Shown piece by piece: positions 26,203-35,230 of a DNA stretch of 35,488 bases. How positions within the stretch are numbered: the stretch's first letter is position 1; each line of letters starts with the position of its first letter. Under the pieces are notes generated by a model. It was given only the letters and a program-made list of their open reading frames with translations. It did not search any database and was not told where the DNA came from. The DNA lies in the NCBI GenBank assembly GCA_025934995.1, contig JAICWC010000019.1, forward strand, positions 1-35,488. Direction: 5' to 3'. Source of the stretch: Thermoleophilia bacterium (GTDB lineage Bacteria > Actinomycetota > Thermoleophilia > Gaiellales > Gaiellaceae). The position numbers were made by a program, and so were the translations under genes.

Positions 26203-26460
26203 GTGTGGGGCGACGCGACCGCCGAGCTCAACGCGACGATCCTCGAGTGGCCGCCCGGAGACGGCCCGGGAGAGACCGTCTCGCAACTCGACGTCGTCTA
26301 CGTCGTGCTCGCCGGCTCGCTCCTGCTGAACGGGGAGGAGCTCCGCGCAGGGGAGGCCCGGATCATCGCGCGGGGCGAGCCCCGCACGCTCGTCGCCGGC
26401 CCCGACGGCGCCCGCTACTTGACAGCGCATCGCCGACGCGGTCTCCTTCAGGTGTCATGA
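26203..26460 (+). CDS. Small cupin-like protein (start uncertain)
   Basis: WGDATAELNATILEWPPGDGPGETVSQLDVVYVVLAGSLLLNGEELRAGEARIIARGEPRTLVAGPDG, cupin-2-like pattern. Confidence 0.6.
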   Translation: MWGDATAELNATILEWPPGDGPGETVSQLDVVYVVLAGSLLLNGEELRAGEARIIARGEPRTLVAGPDGARYLTAHRRRGLLQVS

Positions 26461-26693
26461 GCGACGACATCCGCGACCGGCTCGTCTCTGCGCGCGCGGA
26501 CGGCGCCCGCCTCGCATCCGAGCAGCAGGCGTGGCGCGAGCACGTGGCCGAGCTCTTCGAGCGCGCGCTCGAGGCGGGGATGACGCCGGCAGAGATCGTC
26601 GAGCTGCTCGGCCTGACGGCGAAATGGGAGCTGCACCGGCGCGTGCCGAAGCCGATCCGCGACCTGCCGTTCCTCTACGGCATCGGTACGTAG
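26457..26693 (+). CDS. Small protein with HTH-like segment, hypothetical
   Basis: ATGA overlap with upstream gene; TPAEIVELLGLTAKWELHRRV. Confidence 0.6.
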   Translation: MSDDIRDRLVSARADGARLASEQQAWREHVAELFERALEAGMTPAEIVELLGLTAKWELHRRVPKPIRDLPFLYGIGT

Positions 26694-26711
26694 TCGCGAC
26701 TGCGCGCGGCG

Positions 26712-27452
26712 CTAGCGCCAGTTCGGCTTGCGCTTGCCGAGGAAGGCGGCGAGACCTTCCTGTCCTTCGTCGGACGTGCGGCGCTCGGAGATCCAGCGGG
26801 CGGTCTCCGGTCCGGCGGGACGCTCGCGCACGAGCCGTTTCGCCCAGCGCGCTGCCTGCGGCCCGGCCGACAGGAGCTCGCCGACGACACGGTCGACCGC
26901 GTCGTCGAGGTCGTCCGCAACCTCGCTGATCAGCCCGATGCGGAGCGCGGTCGCGGCGTCGAACCGCTCGCCGGTCACGAAGTAGCGACGCGCGTGAGGG
27001 ACGCCGATCTTCGCGAGGGCGAAGGGAGAGATGACCGCTGGGATGATCCCCAGCTTCACCTCCGAGAACGCGAACTGGGTCGTCGGCGCGGCGATCGCGA
27101 TGTCGGCGGTGGCCACGAGCCCGGCGCCTCCGCCGAGGGCGTGGCCCTGCACGCGGGCGACGACCGGCGCCGGACATTGGTCGATCGACTCGAACATCCG
27201 CCGCATCGCGTTCGCGTCCGCGACGTTCTCGTCGAACGACAGGCCGGCCGACGCGCGCATCCACTCCACGTCCGCACCGGCGCAGAAGCTCGCGCCCTCG
27301 CCCGCGAGCACGACGGCGCGCGCGCGGCCGATATCGACGAAGGCCTCCGCCAGTTCTGCGATCAGCGCCGCGTCGAACGCGTTGCGCCGATCGGGCCGGG
27401 TCAGCACGATGCGGAGGACCGAGCCGTCGCGCTCAACCGTCAGATTCGCCAC
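26712..27452 (-). CDS. Enoyl-CoA hydratase/isomerase family
   Basis: VVLAGEGASFCAGADVEWM, RVQGHALGGGAGLVATADIAIAAPTTQFAFSEVKLGIIPAVI. Confidence 0.93.
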   Translation of the reverse strand: MANLTVERDGSVLRIVLTRPDRRNAFDAALIAELAEAFVDIGRARAVVLAGEGASFCAGADVEWMRASAGLSFDENVADANAMRRMFESIDQCPAPVVARVQGHALGGGAGLVATADIAIAAPTTQFAFSEVKLGIIPAVISPFALAKIGVPHARRYFVTGERFDAATALRIGLISEVADDLDDAVDRVVGELLSAGPQAARWAKRLVRERPAGPETARWISERRTSDEGQEGLAAFLGKRKPNWR

Positions 27453-27464
27453 ACTGCCACCCTA

Positions 27465-28310
27465 ATGTTGCGCGGTGCCATTGCTGCGGCACTCACGCCC
27501 CTGCGTGAGAACCGCCTCGACACAGACGCGGTCGAGCCGTATGTCGAGTTCCTCGCCGACGGCGGTCTCGACGGCGTCCTCGTCATGGGCACGACGGGCG
27601 AGGGAATGCTCTTCGACCTCGACGAGCGGCGCGCGATTGCGAGCGCCTTCGTCGACGCGGCGCGCGGAAGGCTGCAGGTTGCCGTCCACACCGGCATGCA
27701 GAGCACGGAGGACACCGTCGCGCTCACGGAGCATGCCGCGGCGATCGGCGCCGACGCGGTGGCAGTCATCTCCCCGCCGTACTTCCCGCTGGACGAAGAC
27801 GCTCTGCTTGCGCATCTGGCCGCGGCGGCGCAGGCGTGCGCGTCGGTGCCGTTCTACGTCTACGAGTTCGAGCGGGCGAGTGGGTACGCGGTGTCGCACG
27901 CCGTGCTCGAGCGACTGCGTGCCGTTGCTCCCAACCTCGCCGGGATGAAAGTGTCGGACACGCCGTACGAGCAGTTCGCGCGCTACCTCGGCCTCGGCCT
28001 CGACGTCTTCGTCGGCCCGGAGGCGTTCATCGGACGAGGCCTCGCCGCGGGCGCGGTCGGCGCCGTGTCGGCGCTCGGGAGCGCATTCCCCGAGCATGTG
28101 GCGCGCGCGGTGCGTGGGCGCAGCGACGAGCTGGCTCCGTTGCGCGAGACGATCGAGCGTTTCCCGAGGCATTCGGCGCTCAAGCACGTCGTGGCGTCGC
28201 GCGGTGTCCGGATGTCGGCCGAGGTGCGCGCGCCGCTGCGCGCGCTCAGCGAACAGGAGATCGCAGACCTGGAAGCCGCACTGAAGCCGTACGCGACCGC
28301 CACGCGGTGA
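27465..28310 (+). CDS. Dihydrodipicolinate synthase (DapA/NAL) family aldolase
   Basis: MLRGAIAAALTPL, GVLVMGTTGEGMLFDLDERR, VISPPYFPLDEDALLAHL, VPFYVYEFERASG, LAGMKVSDT. Confidence 0.88.
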   Translation: MLRGAIAAALTPLRENRLDTDAVEPYVEFLADGGLDGVLVMGTTGEGMLFDLDERRAIASAFVDAARGRLQVAVHTGMQSTEDTVALTEHAAAIGADAVAVISPPYFPLDEDALLAHLAAAAQACASVPFYVYEFERASGYAVSHAVLERLRAVAPNLAGMKVSDTPYEQFARYLGLGLDVFVGPEAFIGRGLAAGAVGAVSALGSAFPEHVARAVRGRSDELAPLRETIERFPRHSALKHVVASRGVRMSAEVRAPLRALSEQEIADLEAALKPYATATR

Positions 28311-29397
28311 ACGCGAAGAGCGCCACGACGACGACATCTCGCGCAAACACCTCGGCAACCTGGCGCCGGTAGAGGGAGTTCGCGTAGTCCCAGTAGTAGC
28401 GTGGGAACCACGTCTGCGTCAGCAGCAACGAGGCGACGAGGAGCGCGGATGCGGCGAGCCCGGGGACGAGTGCCGCGAACGGCACGAGCCACACCATGAA
28501 CTGTGGCGAGAAGACCTTGCCGAACGCGAGCAGCGCCGCGACGCAGCCTGCCGACGACTTGATCAGGTCGCGGCCGAAGATCCAGATCAGCAGCAGCGAG
28601 ACGATCAGCGCGACCGTCACGAGCGTCTGCATGACGTGTGCCAGCGCGCCGGCGACGTTCTGCGAGCCGTAGGACGACACGACGTGTACCGGGAGGCCAA
28701 TGAGGTGGTGCGCCGCGATCAAGACCGCGCCGCCGAGGCTTTCGATCTGCAGCGGCCTGAACAACTGCTGGTGGAAGCTGTGCCAGACCCCGCCCGGCGC
28801 GAGGACGAGGAACGGCACGAAGACAGCTGCGGCCACACCGAGCGCTCCGGCCGCGAACGCTGCGCCGCGCCGCCGTCCGAGCCGGGCGACGAACAACGGC
28901 AGCAACACGAACGGCCACAACTTCGCGGCGATCGCCGCGCCGAGCAGCACCGCAGCGGCCGGCAGCCACGTCCGCACGAATGCGGCGAGCGCGAGCACGG
29001 CGAGCGCCGTGGGCCACGAGTCGAAGCGCGAGAACATCACCGGGCCGAGCAGGACCGGCGTCGCGGCGATGACGGCGAGCGGCAACGGCGAGCGGGCGAT
29101 CAGGGCGACACCGAGGAGCACGAGGCACCAGCACACGAGCATCTCGCGGTCGAACCAGCGGTCGTACGCGAGCCGGTTGCCCTCGTGGCCGAGCGACGGC
29201 AGGATGAGGACCGGTAGCGCCCCCGGCGGATACTCGAGCTGGAAGTCGCGATACGGGAGTTCGCCGTGCGCGGTGGCGTCGCCGTAGTGCTCGTACAGCC
29301 CGGTGTCGGTCATCCACGTGCGCTGGTCGCTCGTGTGATGCGCGATCGACCAGCATGCCACCGCGGCGACCAACGCCACCGCGAAGCGGAGCGTCAC
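28246..29397 (-). CDS. GT87-like (DUF2029-type) polytopic glycosyltransferase
   Basis: TDTGLYEHYGDATAHGELPYRDFQLEYPPGALPVLILPS; multiple TM; FGKVFSPQFMVWLVP. Confidence 0.8.
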   Translation of the reverse strand: MTLRFAVALVAAVACWSIAHHTSDQRTWMTDTGLYEHYGDATAHGELPYRDFQLEYPPGALPVLILPSLGHEGNRLAYDRWFDREMLVCWCLVLLGVALIARSPLPLAVIAATPVLLGPVMFSRFDSWPTALAVLALAAFVRTWLPAAAVLLGAAIAAKLWPFVLLPLFVARLGRRRGAAFAAGALGVAAAVFVPFLVLAPGGVWHSFHQQLFRPLQIESLGGAVLIAAHHLIGLPVHVVSSYGSQNVAGALAHVMQTLVTVALIVSLLLIWIFGRDLIKSSAGCVAALLAFGKVFSPQFMVWLVPFAALVPGLAASALLVASLLLTQTWFPRYYWDYANSLYRRQVAEVFARDVVVVALFAFTAWRSRTASVRLPGLRSPVR

Positions 29398-29618
29398 TCG
29401 ACGTCGAACTCCTCGCCGATCACCGGCTCGATGCCGATCAGCCGCGGCACCTCACCGAGATCGGGCAGCTCGTCACCGAGCGCGATCAACCCGAACCGCT
29501 CGTCTCCGTGCGAGATCCAATGACTCCCTCCCGGCAGCTCGGGCAGGTGCTCGCGCAATTCGTCCAGGGTCGTCTTCGAGTCGTAGAGATTCCAGATGAG
29601 GATCCGAGCGACCGTCAT
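29394..29618 (-). CDS. Small acidic hypothetical protein (74 aa)
   Basis: [74 protein letters not shown]; overlapping start/stop on both sides. Confidence 0.7.
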   Translation of the reverse strand: MTVARILIWNLYDSKTTLDELREHLPELPGGSHWISHGDERFGLIALGDELPDLGEVPRLIGIEPVIGEEFDVE

Positions 29619-31177
29619 CACATGCGGAAGACGCCGAACGTCGTCTCGGGGATCGGAGCGTTCACCGCCGCAGCGAGCCCGAGCGCGAGGACGCGGCGGG
29701 TGTCGAGCGGGTCGATGATCCCATCGTCCCAGAGCCGTGCGGTCGAGTAGTACGGGTTGCCTTCTTCCTCGTACTTGGCACGGATCGCGTCCTCGTCGAC
29801 GTCGCCGACGATCGAAAGCACGGTCGCCGCCTGCTCGCCGCCCATCACGGAGATCCGTGCGTTGGGCCACATCCACAACTGCCGCGGCTCGTAGGCGCGC
29901 CCGCACATCGCGTAGTTGCCGGCGCCGAACGAGCCGCCGGTGACGACCGTGAACTTCGGCACGGCCGCATTCGCGACTGCCATCACGAGCTTCGCTCCGT
30001 CGCGCGCGATGCCGCCCGCCTCGTAGTCGGTTCCGACCATGAAGCCGGTGATGTTCTGCAGGAAGACGAGCGGGACGCGGCGCTTGCAGCACAGCTCGAT
30101 GAAGTGCGCACCCTTCTGCGCCGACTCGGCAAAGAGCACGCCGTTGTTCGCGAGAATCCCGACGGGATAGCCCTCGATGCGCGCGAAGCCGGTCACGAGG
30201 GTCTCGCCGTAGAGCTGCTTGAACTCCTGAAAGCGCGAGCCGTCGACGATGCGCGCGATCAGCTCACGCGGGTCGACCTGGTGGCGGAAGTCTTCGGGGA
30301 TCAATCCGTAGAGATCGGACGGATCGAGCGCCGGCGGCTCCGGCGCGGCGAGCTCCCACGGCGGCTCGGGCCGGCGGAGATGGATGTTCCGCACGATTCC
30401 CCGCGCGATCGCGAGCGCATGCTCGTCGGACGTCGCGTAGTGGTCCGCGACACCGGAGCGGCGCGTGTGCACGTCGGCGCCGCCGAGCTCCTCCGCGGTG
30501 ACGTCTTGCCCCGTCGCCGCCTTCACGAGCGGGGGCCCGCCGATGAAGATCGTCCCGGTCCCGCGGACGATCACGGTCTCGTCGCTCATCGCGGGGACAT
30601 ACGCGCCGCCCGCGGTGCAGGAGCCCATGACGACGGCGATCTGCGGAATACCGGCGGCAGAGAGCTGCGCCTGGTTGAAGAAGATGCGACCGAAGTGCTC
30701 GCGGTCGGGGAAGACGTCGGCCTGCAGCGGTAGGAACGCTCCGCCCGAGTCGACGAGGTAGAGGCACGGCAGCCGGTTCTGCGCGGACACCTCCTGCGCG
30801 CGCAAATGCTTCTTGACCGTCAGCGGGAAGTACGAGCCCCCCTTCACCGTCGCGTCGTTCGCGACGATCGCGCACTCCCGGCCCTCGACGACCCCGACGC
30901 CGGTGACCATGCCGGCGCTCGGCGCGTCGCCGTCGTAGAGGTCCCAGGCGGCGAGCGCGTTCAGCTCGAGGAAGGCCGTATCGGGGTCGACGAGCCGGTC
31001 GACACGCTCCCGCGCGGTCAGCTTTCCCCGCGACCGATGCCGCTCGACGGCCTTTTCGCCGCCGCCGCGCGCGACCTGCTCGGTCCGTGCGCCGAGCTCG
31101 GCGACGAGCCCCGCCATGCGCTCCCGGCGTCGCTCGAACTCGTCGGAGCGCTCCACCTGCGAGGTGAGAACCGCCAC
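29618..31177 (-). CDS. Acyl-CoA carboxylase carboxyltransferase (beta) subunit, methylcrotonyl-CoA carboxylase-like
   Basis: [93 protein letters not shown]. Confidence 0.93.
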   Translation of the reverse strand: MAVLTSQVERSDEFERRRERMAGLVAELGARTEQVARGGGEKAVERHRSRGKLTARERVDRLVDPDTAFLELNALAAWDLYDGDAPSAGMVTGVGVVEGRECAIVANDATVKGGSYFPLTVKKHLRAQEVSAQNRLPCLYLVDSGGAFLPLQADVFPDREHFGRIFFNQAQLSAAGIPQIAVVMGSCTAGGAYVPAMSDETVIVRGTGTIFIGGPPLVKAATGQDVTAEELGGADVHTRRSGVADHYATSDEHALAIARGIVRNIHLRRPEPPWELAAPEPPALDPSDLYGLIPEDFRHQVDPRELIARIVDGSRFQEFKQLYGETLVTGFARIEGYPVGILANNGVLFAESAQKGAHFIELCCKRRVPLVFLQNITGFMVGTDYEAGGIARDGAKLVMAVANAAVPKFTVVTGGSFGAGNYAMCGRAYEPRQLWMWPNARISVMGGEQAATVLSIVGDVDEDAIRAKYEEEGNPYYSTARLWDDGIIDPLDTRRVLALGLAAAVNAPIPETTFGVFRM

Positions 31178-31199
31178 GGCGAGCAGACTATCCCGCGGC

Positions 31200-32579
31200 G
31201 TGCTCTTCAACAGCTTCCCTTTCCTGCTGGCCTTCCTGCCCCTGGTGGTGGTCGCCTACTTCGCGCTGCCGCAGCATCGGCTGCGGCTCCTGCTCGTCGT
31301 CGGCGCCTCCTATTACTTCTACGCGTACGCGGATTGGTGGTTCCCGGCGCTGATGGCCGGTTCGACTGCGATCGGCTACACGACCGGCCGTCTGCTCGAG
31401 CGCAACCCGCGCAAGGCCGTGCTCGTCGCAGGGGTCGTCGGCTGTCTCGGACTGCTCGCGTACTTCAAGTACGCCCAATTCGCCGGGGGCTACGCACTCG
31501 ACTTCGTGCACGTCATCACCGGCCGGAAGCTGCCGCACCTGCGAACGGTGCTGAACGGCATCGTCCTGCCGATCGGGATCAGCTTCTACACGTTCGAAGG
31601 GATCTCGTACATGGTCGACGTCTATCGCGGCACGTTGCGCGCAGAGCGTGACCTGCTGCGCTACGCGTTCTTCATCTCCTTCTTCCCGCACCTGATCGCG
31701 GGCCCGATCGTGCGCTACGGGATCATGCAGCCCCAGCTGACGGTGAAGCACCGCTTCGATGCCGACCGTGTGCGCTCCGGACTGTTGCTCTTCACGCTCG
31801 GCCTCGCGAAGAAGGTGCTCCTCGCAGACGGGATCGCTGCCTACGTCGACAACTATCTCTCGACCCCTGGACAGCTCGGCTTCTTCACCGCGTGGTCGGC
31901 GGCGATCGGCTTCGGGTTCCAGATCTATTTCGACTTCAGCGCGTACTCCGACATGGCGCTCGGGCTCGCGCGCATCTTCGGGATCGACCTGCCCTGGAAC
32001 TTCGACCGCCCGTATCGGTCTGCGAGCCCGACGGAGTTCTGGCGGCGCTGGCACGTGACGCTGTCGACGTGGTTGCGCGATTACCTCTACATCCCGCTCG
32101 GTGGCAATCGCAAGGGCGAGGCGCGACGAAATCTGAATCTCTTCTTGACGATGGCGCTCGGGGGCCTGTGGCACGGCGCCGCACTCAACTTCGCGGCGTG
32201 GGGCACGTATCACGGCGCGCTGCTCGCGGGCACGCACGAAGCACGTGAACGCGGGCTGCGCCTGCCGCGGCCGCTGGCGGTCGCGACGACGTTCGTCCTC
32301 GTCGTGCTCGGGTGGGTGCTGTTCCGCATGCGGACCCTCGGCGGCATCGGCTCGCTCTATGCCGGGATGTTCGGGCTCCACGGCTTCGGCGGCGGGCTGC
32401 CCGGCCATCTGTTGCTCTACATCGTCGTCTCGTTCGCGATCGTCTTCGGCCTGCCGGAGGAGTGGCGGTGGCCCGTCGAGCGCTGGCATGTCGCGTGGGT
32501 CGCCGCGGCGGCGGTGCTGTTCGCCGTCGCCGTGTCGTCGGTCTACACGGCGCATCCCTTCATCTACTTCCGGTTCTGA
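31200..32579 (+). CDS. MBOAT family O-acyltransferase (AlgI-like)
   Basis: [96 protein letters not shown]. Confidence 0.95.
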   Translation: MLFNSFPFLLAFLPLVVVAYFALPQHRLRLLLVVGASYYFYAYADWWFPALMAGSTAIGYTTGRLLERNPRKAVLVAGVVGCLGLLAYFKYAQFAGGYALDFVHVITGRKLPHLRTVLNGIVLPIGISFYTFEGISYMVDVYRGTLRAERDLLRYAFFISFFPHLIAGPIVRYGIMQPQLTVKHRFDADRVRSGLLLFTLGLAKKVLLADGIAAYVDNYLSTPGQLGFFTAWSAAIGFGFQIYFDFSAYSDMALGLARIFGIDLPWNFDRPYRSASPTEFWRRWHVTLSTWLRDYLYIPLGGNRKGEARRNLNLFLTMALGGLWHGAALNFAAWGTYHGALLAGTHEARERGLRLPRPLAVATTFVLVVLGWVLFRMRTLGGIGSLYAGMFGLHGFGGGLPGHLLLYIVVSFAIVFGLPEEWRWPVERWHVAWVAAAAVLFAVAVSSVYTAHPFIYFRF

Positions 32580-33619
32580 TGCGCCGGCTCGTCGTGTTCC
32601 TCGCCCTGACGGTCGCGCTGCTCGCGGCGGCCGCCGCCTTCGACTGGTGGGTCGATCCCTTCGGCCAGGTGTGGAAGCCGGACGTGCTCGCCGCCGCGCG
32701 CAAGCAGAACTGCCTCGTCTCGGAGGAGCTGATCGGCTCGCGCTACTGGTCGTTCAAGCGCGACGTCTTCTTCCACCGGCCGACGCGAACGTTCGTCGTC
32801 GGTTCGAGCCGCGTGCTGAAGATGTCCGGCGGGCCGCACTTCTCGAACCTCGGCTATCCCGGCAGCGCGCCGGAGACGATCCTCCGCCTCTTCAAGTCGT
32901 TGCCTGCGAGCCCGACGCAAACGGTTCTGCTCGGAGTCGAGGGGTTCTGGTTCAACTCGCGCTACACGCTGCCGACCACGGACCTGAGCACCTACAAGGA
33001 GCTCGAGTACCTCCTCGCGCGCTCGACGTTCACGCATGCGGTCAGCCTGTCGCGCCAGTCGGCGCAACTGCCGCAGGATCGTTGGAAGCTCGACCGGATC
33101 GGTACGCAATGCGTACTCGACCGTTTCGAGCCCACGATCACCTGGCGGCTCGACGGCTCGCGTGTCTGGGGCTGGGAGCTCGATCCGGCGCGGTTCCCGA
33201 AGTTCCACGGCGGCGCGTTCACCGGCAACCTCGAAACGTGGCGAAACGGCTACTTCGCGGACTGGACGGCGCTCGACGAGTCGCGGCTGCACGCGCTCGA
33301 GCAGGCGCTCGCCCTCGCCCGGACGCGGCACTGGACGGTCGTCGGCTTCCCCCCGCCCGAGCCGCCGCGCGCACTACGCGTCCTCGAGAGCGATCCGCGC
33401 CTCGCGCCGCAGTGGAATGCGTACCTCCGACTCATGCCGCAGCTCTTCCACCGCTACGGCTTCAAGTGGGTGAACACGGTCGACGGCGCGAAGCTCGGCT
33501 GCGCTCGCTCCGACTTCCCCGACCTCTTCCATTCCGACGCCAGATGCTCGCGGCTCCTCGTGCACGAGCTCGTCTCGGCCATTGACAACAGGAGGGAGAG
33601 TCTGCGCGAAATCCGCTGA
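32579..33619 (+). CDS. SGNH/AlgX-like hypothetical protein paired with MBOAT
   Basis: N-terminal TM; TFVVGSSRVLKMSGGPHFSNLGYPGSAPETILRLFKSL; start overlaps MBOAT stop (TGATG). Confidence 0.65.
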   Translation: MRRLVVFLALTVALLAAAAAFDWWVDPFGQVWKPDVLAAARKQNCLVSEELIGSRYWSFKRDVFFHRPTRTFVVGSSRVLKMSGGPHFSNLGYPGSAPETILRLFKSLPASPTQTVLLGVEGFWFNSRYTLPTTDLSTYKELEYLLARSTFTHAVSLSRQSAQLPQDRWKLDRIGTQCVLDRFEPTITWRLDGSRVWGWELDPARFPKFHGGAFTGNLETWRNGYFADWTALDESRLHALEQALALARTRHWTVVGFPPPEPPRALRVLESDPRLAPQWNAYLRLMPQLFHRYGFKWVNTVDGAKLGCARSDFPDLFHSDARCSRLLVHELVSAIDNRRESLREIR

Positions 33620-33639
33620 ACCGCAAACGAGGAGGCACG

Positions 33640-35214
33640 ATGATCGCGAGTGAAGACGCACGGCTCGAGAGTCTCGGCTACAAGCCCCAGCTCAACCGGG
33701 TCCTCGGGTTGTTCGCGAACTTTGCCGTCGCGTTCACGTACTTGTCGCCGATGGTCGGCATCTACTCGCTGTTCGTGCTCGGCGTCGGCACGGGCGGTCC
33801 CGCGTATGTGTGGCTCACGTTCCTGCCGGTCATCGGAATGCTGTTCGTGGCGCTCGTCTTCGGCGAGCTCGCGAGCCACTATCCGATCGCCGGCGCGCTC
33901 TACCAATACAGCAAGTTCTCCGTGGGGCCTCGCTTCGGCTGGTTCGTCGGCTGGTTCTACGGCTTCGCGCTGCTGATCACCGTTGCGGCGGTCGACACCG
34001 GTGTCGTCAGCTACGTCACGGCGTTGACGCACAACTGGTTCGGCTGGAACCTGAACCCCGCCGGCCACGGGACGATCCTCCTCATCACGCTGCTCCTGCT
34101 CGCGATCCAGACGACGTTGAACACGACCGGTGCGCGGGTCATGGGCAACGTCGCGAAGTTCGGCGTCTACGTCGAGATCCTCGGGACGCTCGGCATCGCG
34201 ATCATCCTGGCGATCCACGGCTTCCACCACGGCCTGGGCTTCCTCTTCTCGTCCCAGAGCGTGCAGCACGCGTCGCACAACCCGCTCGGCCTGAACTTCC
34301 ACGGCAACTGGCTCGGCGCAGCGGTCATCTCGGTGCTCGCGCCGGTCTACATCTTCTACGGCTTCGAGTCGGCGGGAGACATCTCCGAGGAGACGAAGGA
34401 CGCGGGGCGGCACGTGCCGAAAGCGATGCGCTGGGCGCTGATCTGGGGCGGCATCGCGTCGTTCATCCTCACCGCCGCGCTGCTGCTCGCGATGACGAAG
34501 CACGATCCGGTCGGCGCGACGATCAAGGGCGGCGGCATCCCGTTCATCCTCGGCCAGCTGCCGAGCTGGCTGCAGGACTGCCTGCTCCTGCTGATCATCT
34601 TCGCCTTCTTCTCGTGCGGCTCGTCGATCCAGGGGGCGGGCGGCCGGCTCGTGTTCTCCTACGCGCGCGACGGCGCGCTGCCCGGGTCGAGCTGGATCTC
34701 GCGCGTCAACACACGGTTCAAGACACCCGTCAATGCGCTCCTCGTGGGAGCGGTCATCACCGTGCTGTTCTGCCTGCTCGTGTACGTGAACCCGGGCAGC
34801 AACTACCACATCTGGTTCGTGACGTATCCGGCGAACGTGAACGCGCTCGTCTCGCTCGTCTCGTTCGGCGTCAGCGGCATCTATCTCTCGTTCCTGCTCA
34901 CGGTGATCGCGGCGATCGTCGCGCGTGCCCGCGGCTGGGAGCCGACGGGCAGCTTCAGGCTCGGGAAGTGGGGCTGGCCGGTCTCGATCGTCGCCGCCGG
35001 CTATCTCGGGGCGATGTTCCTGAACGTCGTCTACCCGTCGGGCCTCTCGAGCGCGCGTGCGTTCGTCAACCTCGACTGGATCACGCTCCTCATCATCTTC
35101 GTCATCGCGGTGCTGGGCGTCGCGTATCTCTTCGCCGCCCGGCCCGACCGAAACGTCGAGCGGCACCTGCAGGGAACCGTCGAGCCGCCGGAGGCGCCCG
35201 CCGTCGTGACATAG
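33640..35214 (+). CDS. APC superfamily amino acid permease
   Basis: [74 protein letters not shown] upstream. Confidence 0.92.
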   Translation: MIASEDARLESLGYKPQLNRVLGLFANFAVAFTYLSPMVGIYSLFVLGVGTGGPAYVWLTFLPVIGMLFVALVFGELASHYPIAGALYQYSKFSVGPRFGWFVGWFYGFALLITVAAVDTGVVSYVTALTHNWFGWNLNPAGHGTILLITLLLLAIQTTLNTTGARVMGNVAKFGVYVEILGTLGIAIILAIHGFHHGLGFLFSSQSVQHASHNPLGLNFHGNWLGAAVISVLAPVYIFYGFESAGDISEETKDAGRHVPKAMRWALIWGGIASFILTAALLLAMTKHDPVGATIKGGGIPFILGQLPSWLQDCLLLLIIFAFFSCGSSIQGAGGRLVFSYARDGALPGSSWISRVNTRFKTPVNALLVGAVITVLFCLLVYVNPGSNYHIWFVTYPANVNALVSLVSFGVSGIYLSFLLTVIAAIVARARGWEPTGSFRLGKWGWPVSIVAAGYLGAMFLNVVYPSGLSSARAFVNLDWITLLIIFVIAVLGVAYLFAARPDRNVERHLQGTVEPPEAPAVVT

Positions 35215-35215
35215 C

Positions 35216-35229
35216 CGTACATTTGTTCG
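35216..35229 (+). promoter_or_regulatory. Putative LexA/SOS box overlapping a -10 (TACATT) upstream of dinB
   Basis: CGTACATTTGTTCG, one mismatch from palindromic CGAAC-N4-GTTCG; TACATT 7 nt before GTG 35231. Confidence 0.55.
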
Positions 35230-35230
35230 G

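Noticed and set aside
26994-27464. 5' part of the plus ORF preceding the DapA-like domain
   Set aside because: Antisense to enoyl-CoA hydratase; DapA-like homology starts at MLRGAIAAALTPL (27465).
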